Assembly (NCBI GenBank): GCA_046296435.1
Contig: JBKBLI010000004.1
Span: forward strand, 1 to 64,000
DNA from: M3007 sp046296435
Lineage (GTDB): Bacteria; Bacteroidota; Bacteroidia; Chitinophagales; Saprospiraceae
Reading direction: 5' to 3'
Length of the DNA: 64,000 nucleotides
Part shown: one piece after another, positions 31,923 through 40,075 of the stretch
How positions within the stretch are numbered: the first letter of the stretch is position 1
Layout: each line of letters opens with the position of its first letter
The notes under the pieces: generated by a model
Told to the model about the DNA's origin: nothing
Database searches by the model: none
The model's input: the letters and a program-made list of their open reading frames with translations, nothing else
Program-made: the position numbers and the translations under genes

Positions 31923-33746
31923 TTATCTGTACAACTCGGCGATCACGCTTTGATATTTTTGCAGGATAACGCGGCGCTTAAGCTTGAGCGTAGGCGTCAA
32001 CTCGGCCTCTGTGCCATCGGTTTTGACCGGCTCCCAAGGCATATCGAGCAGCGCAAACTTTTTGACCTGCTCCACGTGGCCAAAGTTTGGGTTGATGCGC
32101 TCGACCAGCATCTGGTAACGCTCGATCACCTTCGGATGCCGGACCATCTCGCTTATTCCCTTCCAGGTGATTTCGTGACGCTCGCACCACTCGCGCAGCG
32201 CGTCGGCGGCAGGTACGATGAGCGCTGAGACGAATTTGAGATTTTCGCCCACAACCATGGCGTGCTCCACCAGTCGATGACCTTTGAACATAGACTCAAT
32301 CGGCGCCGGCGCTACGAATTTGCCGCCGCTGGTTTTGATCAGTTCGCGCTTGCGATCGGTGATCTTCAGAAAGCGCGCCCCCGACGGTCCTTTGACCCAA
32401 CGGCCTACATCGCCGGTGACCAGCCAGCGGACGCCGGACTCATCCTGACGAATGACTTCGGCGGTCTCTTCGGGTTTTTTGTAGTAACCGTGCATGATGC
32501 CCGGCCCCGAGGCCCACACCTCTCCTTCGTCGTGCCCGTAAGCCTCTCCCAACGGCTCTATGCGCACCGATACGCCCTCCAGCGGCAAGCCCACGGCGCC
32601 CAAAAGAGCGCCGCCCTTTTCAAAACGGCTGAAGGCGATGGCAGGCGCCGCTTCTGTGAGGCCATAACCCTCGCGTACCTGAATTCCCGCAGCGTTGAAC
32701 GTGCGCATAATATTGGCCGGACAAGCGTTGGCGCCGGTGATGATCCCCCGAATAGAGCCACCCAACGCCTCGCGCCATTTGGCGAAGATCAGGCGATCGG
32801 CTATACGGCGCTGTAAGCCCGCCCAGCCGCCGAAGGTCTTGTCGAAGGCCCAATCGTCCGTGAGGCGCATGGCCCAGAAAAACAGCGCGCGTTTTAAGCC
32901 CTTGAGTTGCAGCCCTTTATCCAGGATTTTGTCATAGACCTTTTCGAGCAGACGCGGCACGGTAGTAAAAAAGTGGGGCGATACGCTTTTGAGGTCGCCA
33001 TTGTCGCCCCCCAGATTCTCTGTACCGGTAAACGCAACTGAGGCTCCGTAGGCCGTGTAAGCATAGATCACTGCGCGCTCGAAAATATGGCTCACAGGCA
33101 GAAAGCTCAATGCGCGCATGCCCGGCGTCATGGGGATGAGATTGCGCATGGCTTCGACATTGAATACGATGTTGCGGTGACTGAGCATGACGCCTTTGGG
33201 GTTGCCGGTGGTGCCCGAGGTGTAGATCAAGGTGCAAATGTCGTCGGGCTTGATGCTGTCGCGAATGCGGGCCAATCGCTCCGTGTCGCCCCCCTGCGGC
33301 AGGTCGTCCCATGCCCTGATCCCTTGCCCGCCGCTTAGGGACAAGATCTCGCGCAATCCGGACAGTTGCGCGGCTGCAGCGCTCACCTTTTCGTACAGGT
33401 CGCCATCGCCTGTGAAACAGTATCTGACTTCCGCCTCATCCAGAATGTAACGGTACTCGCGCGCGCTGATGGTAGGGTACATGGGCACGTGCAATGCGCC
33501 GATCTGAAGCAAGGCAAAGTCAAGAGCTACCCATTCGGGACTTGTGCGATAGACCACGGAAGCGATTTTGTCGCCGGGCTGCACGCCGAGCTGCAATAGG
33601 CCGAGACTGATCTCGTTGACTTTTTCGGTCATTTGAAGCGTGCTCCAATACCGCCATTCACCGTCTTTTTTATGCCCGAATGCGCGCTCCTGCGGGAAAC
33701 TTTCCGCTTGGTCGTAGAGGTAATCAAACAGTCTTTTTTCATTCAT
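31923..33746 (-). CDS. Long-chain fatty acid-CoA ligase (AMP-forming)
   Basis: Activates fatty acids to acyl-CoA through an acyl-adenylate; membrane-associated. In 607 residues the ANL superfamily motifs are plain: P-loop YTSGTTGNPKGVMLSHRN, the GYGLTEAAP A5 segment, the TGDVGRW A7 motif, the hinge ITDRKRELIKTSGGKFVAP and a C-terminal lysine region (LTPTLKLKRRVI). The closest type is the bacterial FadD15/long-chain group, which shares the DWAFDKTFGG-like lid insert. The start is ATG 33746. Convergent with the REC-CRP gene; no fatty-acid oxidation genes are adjacent. Confidence 0.95.
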   Translation of the reverse strand: MNEKRLFDYLYDQAESFPQERAFGHKKDGEWRYWSTLQMTEKVNEISLGLLQLGVQPGDKIASVVYRTSPEWVALDFALLQIGALHVPMYPTISAREYRYILDEAEVRYCFTGDGDLYEKVSAAAAQLSGLREILSLSGGQGIRAWDDLPQGGDTERLARIRDSIKPDDICTLIYTSGTTGNPKGVMLSHRNIVFNVEAMRNLIPMTPGMRALSFLPVSHIFERAVIYAYTAYGASVAFTGTENLGGDNGDLKSVSPHFFTTVPRLLEKVYDKILDKGLQLKGLKRALFFWAMRLTDDWAFDKTFGGWAGLQRRIADRLIFAKWREALGGSIRGIITGANACPANIMRTFNAAGIQVREGYGLTEAAPAIAFSRFEKGGALLGAVGLPLEGVSVRIEPLGEAYGHDEGEVWASGPGIMHGYYKKPEETAEVIRQDESGVRWLVTGDVGRWVKGPSGARFLKITDRKRELIKTSGGKFVAPAPIESMFKGHRLVEHAMVVGENLKFVSALIVPAADALREWCERHEITWKGISEMVRHPKVIERYQMLVERINPNFGHVEQVKKFALLDMPWEPVKTDGTEAELTPTLKLKRRVILQKYQSVIAELYR

Positions 33747-34239
33747 AAATCGCTGACATGAGGCGCGAATGCGCGCATTTTATTTAAAACTTTTTTTTTG
33801 AAAATAAAAATTTAGCGCAACGTTAACTCTTTTTTTACAAATCCGAAACAAAAAAAAGACTGAGGCTTTTTTTTGAGAATGCCTTACTACGCACAAAAAA
33901 CTGACGCTTGGTGCGATTGTCGCAGTAAGGAAGCAAACGCTTTGCAAAAAAACAAAATGTTTTTTTTGAGAAGATGTTTTTTAGTTAAAATTCTGCGCCG
34001 TATCTTTGCAGCATTGCAGGGAATGGCTGCTTCCACGAAAATATTTTTTTCTCGCCTTGGAAGCGGATGGATAATCAAATTTAATCAGAATGTCGGGCGT
34101 GCGCCAAAGCGCTAAACGCGCAATTCCATTGCCGTCACAGTTCGACATCATAGTTCCTTTGCGTCGCGCAACGGGCAGGTTATTGTCGCTTCGCAAGAGC
34201 GCTTATCATTTGACTTTGGTTTGAAAAAAACGGCAGAAT
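33747..34239. other. A/T-rich divergent intergenic region
   Basis: A 493-base gap with no protein-like frame. It holds many homopolymer runs: T9-G-A4 at 33791-33804, T7 near 33829, A8 near 33850, and T8-G-A at about 33868 and 33960. A good -7 box lies at 34001-34008. A regulatory RNA cannot be excluded, but no stable GC-rich stem was seen. Confidence 0.5.
34001..34008 (+). promoter_or_regulatory. Putative -7 element (TATCTTTG)
   Basis: A perfect TAnnTTTG match followed by CAGC, the extended form seen at other starts in this window. It would give the TPR gene a leader of about 225 bases. Confidence 0.4.
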
Positions 34240-35268
34240 ATGAGTCATACGCAATGCGGTCATTACAAGTTGGTATTCAAAGGCGAATTGCATTTTGGCG
34301 TTCGCAAGGCCTATGATTTGGCCATCAGCGAATGGAATACCCGTTTGGATCGTTACTATAAAACCGATGTGCTCTTCAAGCAGGAAGCAATTTTTGATGA
34401 GGAAAACCTCATTTTGAGCTTGAAAGTGCATACCGCTCATTCGGCCAGCGACAAGGCGTGGAAGCATACCGTGGGCATATTGGGCAGCATGGCGCAATTT
34501 GCCATAATGGGCAAAATCATGGCTTGGAAGTTAGAAAACGGCGCCCTGCGCGAATCAGCCATGATCGAGCCTACTTCCGACAAAGGCGCTGCGGTAATGT
34601 TCCGCAAAGGATGTATTCTGCTGGACAAAGGAGAGATTGAGGAAGCCGCAGAGGCGCTGACGACCGTCATTACCCGCTACGAACATCACGCGCTTGCATT
34701 CGAACGCAGAGGCATTATCAATTATAAGCTGAAAAACTTTGACGCCGCATTGAGGGACTTTAGCAAGAGCATCGTCATCAAACCGGATTTGGCGCCTTCA
34801 TACTACGGCTGCGGCAAAGTGCACATGATCAAAAACCAGTGGGAAGAAGCTTGCGCCGCGTTTACCCAAGCCCATCAATACGCTCTGGCTTTAGAATCGG
34901 TTTATTGGTTGGCGCGCCTGCGCAAGGGCGAGTGTCTGACCCACCTCGAACGCTTCGAGGAGGCGTTCGGAGAAGTGAACGCTTACCTCAACCGCAAATT
35001 TCCGGATGGCGACTACTGCGCCAGCAGGATCCCCAAAGCATACTTTATCAAAGGTAAGGCCCTTTTGGGGCTGGGCCAGATCGACGAAGGCTTAGATTGC
35101 TTTCTCGCAGCCCGCAAAGAAGCCCGTATCCGCAAAAATCTGAACCCCCGCGACCAAAAAGTGGTGGACCGATTTACGGATCCGGTCATTGCCGGCAGCG
35201 CCCGAGAAGCCCTCAACAAAGGGCTGCCGCTCGAGGCCGTGCTGCGCGCGCAACTCGGCGAGAATTAA
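34240..35268 (+). CDS. TPR-repeat protein of unknown function
   Basis: A 342-residue protein without signal peptide. Residues 1-100 are not recognised (HYKLVFKGELHFGVRKAYDLAISEWNTRL, then a hydrophobic patch HTVGILGSMAQFAIMGKIMAW that is too polar at its ends for a sure membrane helix). From about residue 115 there are four to five tetratricopeptide units (GCILLDKGEIEEAAEALTTV, GIINYKLKNFDAALRDFSKS, GCGKVHMIKNQWEEACAAFTQ, GKALLGLGQIDEGLDCFLAA), which usually bind partner proteins. Flanked by long A/T-rich gaps, it is a single-gene unit. No function can be assigned. Confidence 0.88.
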   Translation: MSHTQCGHYKLVFKGELHFGVRKAYDLAISEWNTRLDRYYKTDVLFKQEAIFDEENLILSLKVHTAHSASDKAWKHTVGILGSMAQFAIMGKIMAWKLENGALRESAMIEPTSDKGAAVMFRKGCILLDKGEIEEAAEALTTVITRYEHHALAFERRGIINYKLKNFDAALRDFSKSIVIKPDLAPSYYGCGKVHMIKNQWEEACAAFTQAHQYALALESVYWLARLRKGECLTHLERFEEAFGEVNAYLNRKFPDGDYCASRIPKAYFIKGKALLGLGQIDEGLDCFLAARKEARIRKNLNPRDQKVVDRFTDPVIAGSAREALNKGLPLEAVLRAQLGEN

Positions 35269-35579
35269 GCCGACTACTTACGCCTAATTGGCCGCCGACT
35301 AAGATTGAGATTGATTTTCGGGTATCTTACTCACCGCGCCTGTGACGCCGGAGAGTTACTGTTGCATCATTTGCACAGCCTTGTTGGCGTTTTGCGCGGC
35401 GGAAGGCTGTAGAGCGCGCAATGCACAGCGCCGCATTTCGCGCCTGCCGCTCGCTTCTCTTTTCGCGCAAAGCGCGGGGCATGGACGAACCTGTGAGATT
35501 CCATTCGGACAAAAGGCGAGCTACACGTTAAGCGCGCTTCCTTTTTTTGCGAAAAAAATTAAGTCGCGCGGAACGGGCC
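35269..35579. other. Convergent intergenic region
   Basis: No gene seen in these 311 bases between the TPR gene and the GNAT-nitrilase gene. A T7-GCG-A7 dyad lies at 35542-35558, 22 bases from the GNAT-nitrilase stop. The remainder is GC-rich without a clear hairpin. Confidence 0.5.
35542..35558. repeat. T7-GCG-A7 dyad
   Basis: A copy of the T-tract/A-tract element at the 3' end of the GNAT-nitrilase gene. Confidence 0.5.
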
Positions 35580-37100
35580 TCACTGTTTTTTCAAAACAAA
35601 AATATCCTTGCGGCGGTCGCGCAGGTTGCGCACGCTACCGAAGCGGTTGAGTTCGCGCAGGAGGTCGATATCCACATCGGCGATCAGGATCATCTCGGTG
35701 TTGGGCGTGGCTTCCGCTTTGATGCCGTTGGAGGGAAAAGAGAAGTCGCAAGGCGTAAACACCGTGCTTTGGGCGTATTGAATGTCCATGTTGTGGACGT
35801 TGGGCAGGTTGCCCACGCTTCCGGCAATGGCCACATAGCATTCATTCTCGATCGCGCGGGCCTGTGCGCAGTGTCTGACGCGGGAATAGCCGTTTTGGGT
35901 ATCGGTCAGGAAGGGCACGAAGAGGATATCCATGCCCTCGTCGGCGAGGAGTCGGCTGAGTTCCGGAAACTCGACGTCGTAACAGATGAGCACCCCGATT
36001 TTTCCGCTATCGGTTTCGAAGGTGCGGAAGCCCGACCCGCCCTGCATACCCCAAATACGGGCTTCGTCGGGGGTGACGTGTATTTTTTCGTAGCGATCTA
36101 TGGAGCCGTCGCGCCTACAGAGATAGCCTACGTTCAGCAGCACATCATCTGCGATTTCCGGCATGCTTCCGCTGATAATGTTGATGTTGTAAGAGATGGC
36201 CAACTCGGCAAACCGCCGGACGATGTGCGGCGTATATTTGGCCAATTCGCGGATGGCTTGCGGCTCGGACAGGTGGTTGTAATCGGCCATCAGCGGCGCG
36301 TTGAAAAATTCGGGGAACAGGGCAAAGTCGCAGCGATAACCCGATACGGCATCCACGAAGTATTCAACCTGTTGCATCAGTTCGTCCAGATTGGCGTAGG
36401 GTCGCATTTGCCACTGCACGAGTCCAAGCCGCACGACCTTGCTGACAAAAGAGGCTTTCTCGATAGGCTTTTCGTAGTATATGTTGTCCCATTCGAGCAA
36501 CACGGCATATTCGCCGGAGGCTTCGTCGCCCTCGAGATAACCCTTGAGCACCTTCACCGGGTGGAAGTCGTTGGAGATCTGGAAGTTGAGCACGGGGTCG
36601 TCGATCTCCTTGCGACGCACTTTGTCGATGTATTCCTTTGGGCTGAGCGCAGCGGCATAGTGGTGATAATTGGGTATGCGACCGCCAAATGCAATGCTGC
36701 GCAAGTTTAGATTTTCGCAGAGTTCTTTGCGGTAGTCGTAGAGGCGGCGACCCAGCCGCAGACCCCGGTATTCGGGCTTGATGAACACGTCTATACCGTA
36801 CAGCACATCGCCCTCGTCGCTGTGCGTATCGAAAGTGTAGCTGCCGGTAATCTCTTTGTAGGTGTGGTTGCGTTCGACAAGTTCGCGGGGCACAACAATG
36901 GACAACGCGCAACCGGCTATGTGCCCGTTGACTTTGACGACCACCTGACCTTCGGGGAATATGCGAATGAGTTTACCAATCTGCTCCTCGCTCCAAAACG
37001 CATTTTGCAGATTTGAATAAGCGGCGATCATCGCCTCTTTGAGTTCGGCGTAGTCCGACAGCGTCAGAAACGCCATTTCTATGTTAGTGGCCTCAACCAT
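35580..37100 (-). CDS. GNAT acetyltransferase fused to carbon-nitrogen hydrolase (nitrilase superfamily)
   Basis: A two-domain enzyme of 506 residues. Residues about 5-210 are a GNAT fold (VFIKPEYRGLRLGRRLYDYRKELC is the acetyl-CoA pyrophosphate loop, R/Q-x-x-G-x-G/A-like). Residues about 225-505 are a nitrilase/amidase with the Glu-Lys-Cys triad visible: FALFPEFF (Glu), YEKIHVTPDEARIW (Lys) and GVLICYDVEFPE (Cys). This fused architecture is widespread in Bacteroidota, and its substrate is not established. The gene starts 4 bases after the DUF389 gene's stop, so they form an operon. The start is ATG 37100. Confidence 0.95.
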   Translation of the reverse strand: MVEATNIEMAFLTLSDYAELKEAMIAAYSNLQNAFWSEEQIGKLIRIFPEGQVVVKVNGHIAGCALSIVVPRELVERNHTYKEITGSYTFDTHSDEGDVLYGIDVFIKPEYRGLRLGRRLYDYRKELCENLNLRSIAFGGRIPNYHHYAAALSPKEYIDKVRRKEIDDPVLNFQISNDFHPVKVLKGYLEGDEASGEYAVLLEWDNIYYEKPIEKASFVSKVVRLGLVQWQMRPYANLDELMQQVEYFVDAVSGYRCDFALFPEFFNAPLMADYNHLSEPQAIRELAKYTPHIVRRFAELAISYNINIISGSMPEIADDVLLNVGYLCRRDGSIDRYEKIHVTPDEARIWGMQGGSGFRTFETDSGKIGVLICYDVEFPELSRLLADEGMDILFVPFLTDTQNGYSRVRHCAQARAIENECYVAIAGSVGNLPNVHNMDIQYAQSTVFTPCDFSFPSNGIKAEATPNTEMILIADVDIDLLRELNRFGSVRNLRDRRKDIFVLKKQ

Positions 37101-37104
37101 ACGT

Positions 37105-38436
37105 TTATTGTGAATCTAATACAAAATAAACGCTTATCGCCTCGTTGCCAGTGCGCGCTTTGAGCCAGGCTTTCAATCGCTTCTTGGACTCCTCGTCCAA
37201 AGTCGAGGGAGAAGAAGCTATGATCGCAACGAGATTTTTTTGTTCCTTTTTCGCGCTGTAAGTGACGGCGTCCATGAACGTGACCTCGCTCACCGCGGGA
37301 TACAGACTCTGAATTTCGGCCAGCATCTTTTTGCCCAGCATGGTGCGGTTGACGATGCTGTCGCGGGTTCTTTCGGCGTCTTTAAGGCGATTATTCAACC
37401 TGTTGACCTCGGCGCGCAGTTGCGATATTTCGCTGTAGCTTTGCGAATTGGCATCGGCAAAGGCTATCCCTTGTTCAATTTGCAGATTGGCGTTAGCCAG
37501 GTTAAAATCCCAGCTCTTTTCCTTGATCGCAAGTTTTTCGGAGTCGCTCAGCGGACTGCCGCCGTAGATCAGCCGGATGCTTTTGAGACTGGGATCCACC
37601 TCGCTGCTGAGCAGGAAATTACCTTCGACCAGCGTGACGTTTTTGATAAAACGCTTGGCGTTCTCAGTGAACCGCTCCTTCTGTACCAACGTGTACCCAA
37701 AGTAAAGACTTGGGATGATCGTGATGACCAGCACCAAAGAGATCAGTTGGTTGATTTGCTTTTTTTGCGAAGGCTCGATATCGCTGCGTATCGGAAAATC
37801 CAGCAACTGGGAGATTAGCAAAGCGGCCAACGCGATAAATACCGCATTGATCGTAAACAGGTAAAAAGCCCCAAAAAAATAATAAAACTGGCCGGTCGCC
37901 AGTCCGTATCCCGCCGTACACAATGGGGGCATGAGGGCCGTGGCGATGGCGGCGCCTGGTATCACGTTGCCTTTCTTCTGGCTGCTGGTGGCTACAATAC
38001 AGGCCAAGCCGCCAAACAGCGCGATCAATACATCGTATATCGTCGGGCTGGTGCGGGCCAACAACTCAGAATGCGCCGTCGATACGGGACTGATCGAAAA
38101 ATAAAGCGTCGAAACGGTCAAACTGGCCCCCACCGCAAAACCTAGATTTTTGAGGGCCGAGCGCAGCAGCACAAAATCGTAAGTGGCTATGCCGTAGCCA
38201 ATGCCCATGATCGGCCCCATCAGCGGCGAGATCAACATGGCGCCGATAATCACCGCCGTAGAGTTCACGTTTAGCCCCACCGACGCTACGCCTATGGCAA
38301 ACATCAAGATCCAAAGGTTGGTGCCTTTGATCACCACATCCTTCTCAATGGTGTCGTGTATCTTGTCGTAAAATTCAATCTCGCTTCGGAGATTCAGATA
38401 AGAGACAATACGTCGAAGAAACCCAGGGTTTAGCAT
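37105..38436 (-). CDS. DUF389 family membrane protein
   Basis: A polytopic inner-membrane protein of 443 residues. The DUF389 core is clear: STAVIIGAMLISPLMGPIMGIGYGIA near residue 60, then GNVIPGAAIATALMPPLCTAGYGLA, with about six to seven membrane helices over residues 40-250. The C-terminal about 190 residues are soluble, with a coiled coil (EISQLRAEVNRLNNRLKDAERTRDS), a segment typical of the TIGR00341-like long form in Bacteroidota. Function unknown. It is the first gene of a two-gene operon with the GNAT-nitrilase. A -7 box precedes it at 38458-38465. Confidence 0.93.
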   Translation of the reverse strand: MLNPGFLRRIVSYLNLRSEIEFYDKIHDTIEKDVVIKGTNLWILMFAIGVASVGLNVNSTAVIIGAMLISPLMGPIMGIGYGIATYDFVLLRSALKNLGFAVGASLTVSTLYFSISPVSTAHSELLARTSPTIYDVLIALFGGLACIVATSSQKKGNVIPGAAIATALMPPLCTAGYGLATGQFYYFFGAFYLFTINAVFIALAALLISQLLDFPIRSDIEPSQKKQINQLISLVLVITIIPSLYFGYTLVQKERFTENAKRFIKNVTLVEGNFLLSSEVDPSLKSIRLIYGGSPLSDSEKLAIKEKSWDFNLANANLQIEQGIAFADANSQSYSEISQLRAEVNRLNNRLKDAERTRDSIVNRTMLGKKMLAEIQSLYPAVSEVTFMDAVTYSAKKEQKNLVAIIASSPSTLDEESKKRLKAWLKARTGNEAISVYFVLDSQ

Positions 38437-38457
38437 GTTTAATGGATCGATTTATCA

Positions 38458-38465
38458 CAAAGATA
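38458..38465 (-). promoter_or_regulatory. Putative -7 element (TATCTTTG, minus strand)
   Basis: A perfect TAnnTTTG match 22 bases upstream of the DUF389 ATG. No TTG at the expected -33 spacing. Confidence 0.42.
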
Positions 38466-38511
38466 GCCACTCGCGTGAACTTCATCCACATTTTTGCAAA
38501 AAAAAAAGCGC

Positions 38512-38637
38512 CTAGCTTTGGGCGACAGCCAGTTTTTTGCCTTGCCAGCGCACTGCCCTCCTCGTCTTTTTATGAAAAAATACCGCCCCAATGGTAAATG
38601 CGCCAATAAAATTGATCCAAAACCAGGCAACTCCTCG
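38512..38637 (-). CDS. C-terminal fragment of a small membrane protein, cut by the assembly gap
   Basis: The last about 41 residues of a protein entering from the N gap: a hydrophobic helix (VAWFWINFIGAFTIGAVFF) followed by a basic tail (HKKTRRAVRWQGKKLAVAQS), which fits an inner-membrane protein with a cytoplasmic C-terminus. The frame ends with TAG, and a T5-GC-A10 tract follows after 5 bases. The N-terminal part lies in unsequenced DNA; across the gap, no frame can be joined with confidence. Confidence 0.45.
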   Translation of the reverse strand, partial: RGVAWFWINFIGAFTIGAVFFHKKTRRAVRWQGKKLAVAQS

Positions 38638-38734
38638 NNNNNNNNNNNNNNNNNNNNNNNNNNNNNNNNNNNNNNNNNNNNNNNNNNNNNNNNNNNNNNN
38701 NNNNNNNNNNNNNNNNNNNNNNNNNNNNNNNNNN
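38638..38734. other. Assembly gap (97 N)
   Basis: A run of undetermined bases. Its true length is unknown, and the order or distance of sequence on each side may be unreliable. Confidence 1.
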
Positions 38735-38783
38735 CAAAAGTCATTCACCCAGGCTTTAGCCAAAAATAATTTTGCTTTTCGTT

Positions 38784-39036
38784 GTTCATCTGAAAACGAT
38801 CCTGTTATCCCCAGGCTGTATCGCGCAGGTCCCGGAAGCGACCAACCAGCTAACGCCCAGCGAAAGCCTATCCGCCGAAAATGCGGCCGCGCTGCACGAC
38901 AAACTAAAAAGCATCCCGGAAGGCCTACAACTGGCCTTCGCGCTAATCGATACAAATTCAGTATCTTTTTATGGCATCATTCGCCGAAACGACGCCCGGC
39001 GAGCGCTACGCTTACTCCAATCCGGGCGCGAGCTTA
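38784..39036 (+). pseudogene. Decayed serine hydrolase (beta-lactamase/class C family) remnant
   Basis: Two pieces of a beta-lactamase-family serine hydrolase survive in different frames. The first reads KTILLSPGCIAQ, a degenerate signal peptide beginning after a CTG where ATG is expected, then LHDKLKSIPEGLQ and the first strand LAFALIDTNSVSFYGIIRRND. It is followed directly, in another frame, by TPGERYAYSNPGASL, the loop holding the conserved Tyr-x-Asn motif (here Tyr-Ser-Asn) that lies over 100 residues later in intact proteins. The SxxK active-site segment and everything after GASL are missing. The relic stops exactly at the aldo/keto reductase stop codon. Two deletions would explain it; an assembly error next to the gap is the alternative. 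Confidence 0.5.
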
Positions 39037-39951
39037 TGCGCCAGAAACGTCCGCTACCTTGCGCAAGTCCCGATACACATCTGCGTAATCGAAGGTCTCC
39101 ACATCGCGCAGCCACTCAAGCGAGCGGCGCAATTGCGCCGACGAAGAAGGGCCAAGCAACATGCCGTACAAATCTGGATGGAGGGCGGCGTAGAGCAGGC
39201 CAATCTGATTCATATCGCGTACCGGCGGGCGCACGAAATCGCGCGTCCAGTTTTCCATGCGCTGACGGATGTAAGCCAATTGCGGCTCGAAAGACGCCGC
39301 CGATCCCCCTCGGGCGGCCAGCGTACTGTTAGGGTTGTTGGCGCCGTCCAATTTGACGCCGCCCGCATTCAGGCCGTAAGCGAAAGTCCTGACGTACTCG
39401 CGCAGGGGCGCATAGCGCGGCAGATCGGAGTGGAACACGTTGTGCTTGAGCTGAAGTTCGAAGTACAAACCCATATCCGCATTGGCCGCCGCGTACAGGT
39501 CGGGCCGCGCAATACCCGAAAGCCCCGCTTGCAGACCGTAATCCTCGCCAATACTACGTAGCGCCTCGACCGTATCAGCAATCTCTGCGGCATCCTCGCG
39601 ATGGTCCCAGTGCAACATCAGCGTGTGGAGATTGTCGCCGAAGAGGTTGCGATATTCGTCAGCCATCATGTACAAAAATGAAGGCGAGAGCGCGGCGTCC
39701 GGAGTGCGCAGATTGTTCAGGCTGCCCACCTTCATGGTGATCTTCAAATCGCGCAGGCCATGCGCCACACAATATTCACGCAAGATGCTTTCAGCGGCGC
39801 GGAAGTCGGCCGGATTTTTATTGATTGGGTAATTGGTGGCGCAGTCGATGCGGCGATGGCCTTCCGACAGCCAGACGTCGAGCAAGGCGAAGGCTTGCGC
39901 GCGTTCGATGGTCCATGCAAACTGAGCTGTGCCTAATACGAGTTCCTTCAT
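39034..39951 (-). CDS. Aldo/keto reductase family protein
   Basis: An NAD(P)H-dependent oxidoreductase-like TIM barrel, 305 residues from ATG 39951 (LVLGTAQFAWTIERAQAFALLD, then RRIDCATNYPI, the family's catalytic Asp/Tyr region; KVGSLNN; LHTLMLHWDH with the HxDH-like segment; AGLSGIARPDL). A longer frame to 40092 only runs back through a hairpin. The catalytic Tyr position seems kept (NYPI). The substrate cannot be told. It lies downstream of the CHAT gene on the same strand but behind a strong hairpin and with its own -7 box, so it is probably transcribed independently. Its stop abuts the serine hydrolase relic. Confidence 0.88.
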   Translation of the reverse strand: MKELVLGTAQFAWTIERAQAFALLDVWLSEGHRRIDCATNYPINKNPADFRAAESILREYCVAHGLRDLKITMKVGSLNNLRTPDAALSPSFLYMMADEYRNLFGDNLHTLMLHWDHREDAAEIADTVEALRSIGEDYGLQAGLSGIARPDLYAAANADMGLYFELQLKHNVFHSDLPRYAPLREYVRTFAYGLNAGGVKLDGANNPNSTLAARGGSAASFEPQLAYIRQRMENWTRDFVRPPVRDMNQIGLLYAALHPDLYGMLLGPSSSAQLRRSLEWLRDVETFDYADVYRDLRKVADVSGA

Positions 39952-39996
39952 TTTCAAAAAAAAATTCAAAAAGCGGCTCGCTTCCTGAGTTTGGCG

Positions 39997-40004
39997 CAAA
40001 GGTA
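39997..40004 (-). promoter_or_regulatory. Putative -7 element (TACCTTTG, minus strand)
   Basis: A perfect TAnnTTTG followed by CGCCAAAC, 45 bases upstream of the aldo/keto reductase ATG. The expected -33 position falls inside the hairpin at 40019-40058 and has no TTG. Confidence 0.42.
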
Positions 40005-40018
40005 TGCAATCCATGCAT

Positions 40019-40058
40019 GCGGCCGGCGCCGGTTTGCAAACCAACCGACGCCGGCCGC
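40019..40058 (-). terminator. GC-rich hairpin after the CHAT gene
   Basis: Ten perfect pairs, GCGGCCGGCG with CGCCGGCCGC, around a 20-base loop that itself contains the palindrome GGTTTGCAAACC. It is 18 bases past the CHAT stop. No T run follows, so it may act as an RNA 3'-end stabiliser rather than a classic terminator. Confidence 0.55.
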
Positions 40059-40075
40059 TAAATTGCAGCGCACAC

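Noticed and set aside
33747..34239. Possible small RNA or small gene in the A/T-rich gap
   Set aside because: No stable stem, no conserved-looking frame; only homopolymer runs and one -7 box.
35547..36710. Plus-strand frame of 387 codons
   Set aside because: Antisense to the GNAT-nitrilase gene, whose two domains and catalytic triad are clear.
38439..38955. Open frames running through the N block
   Set aside because: The translation crosses undetermined bases of unknown true length; only the C-terminal 41 residues on the left side look protein-like.
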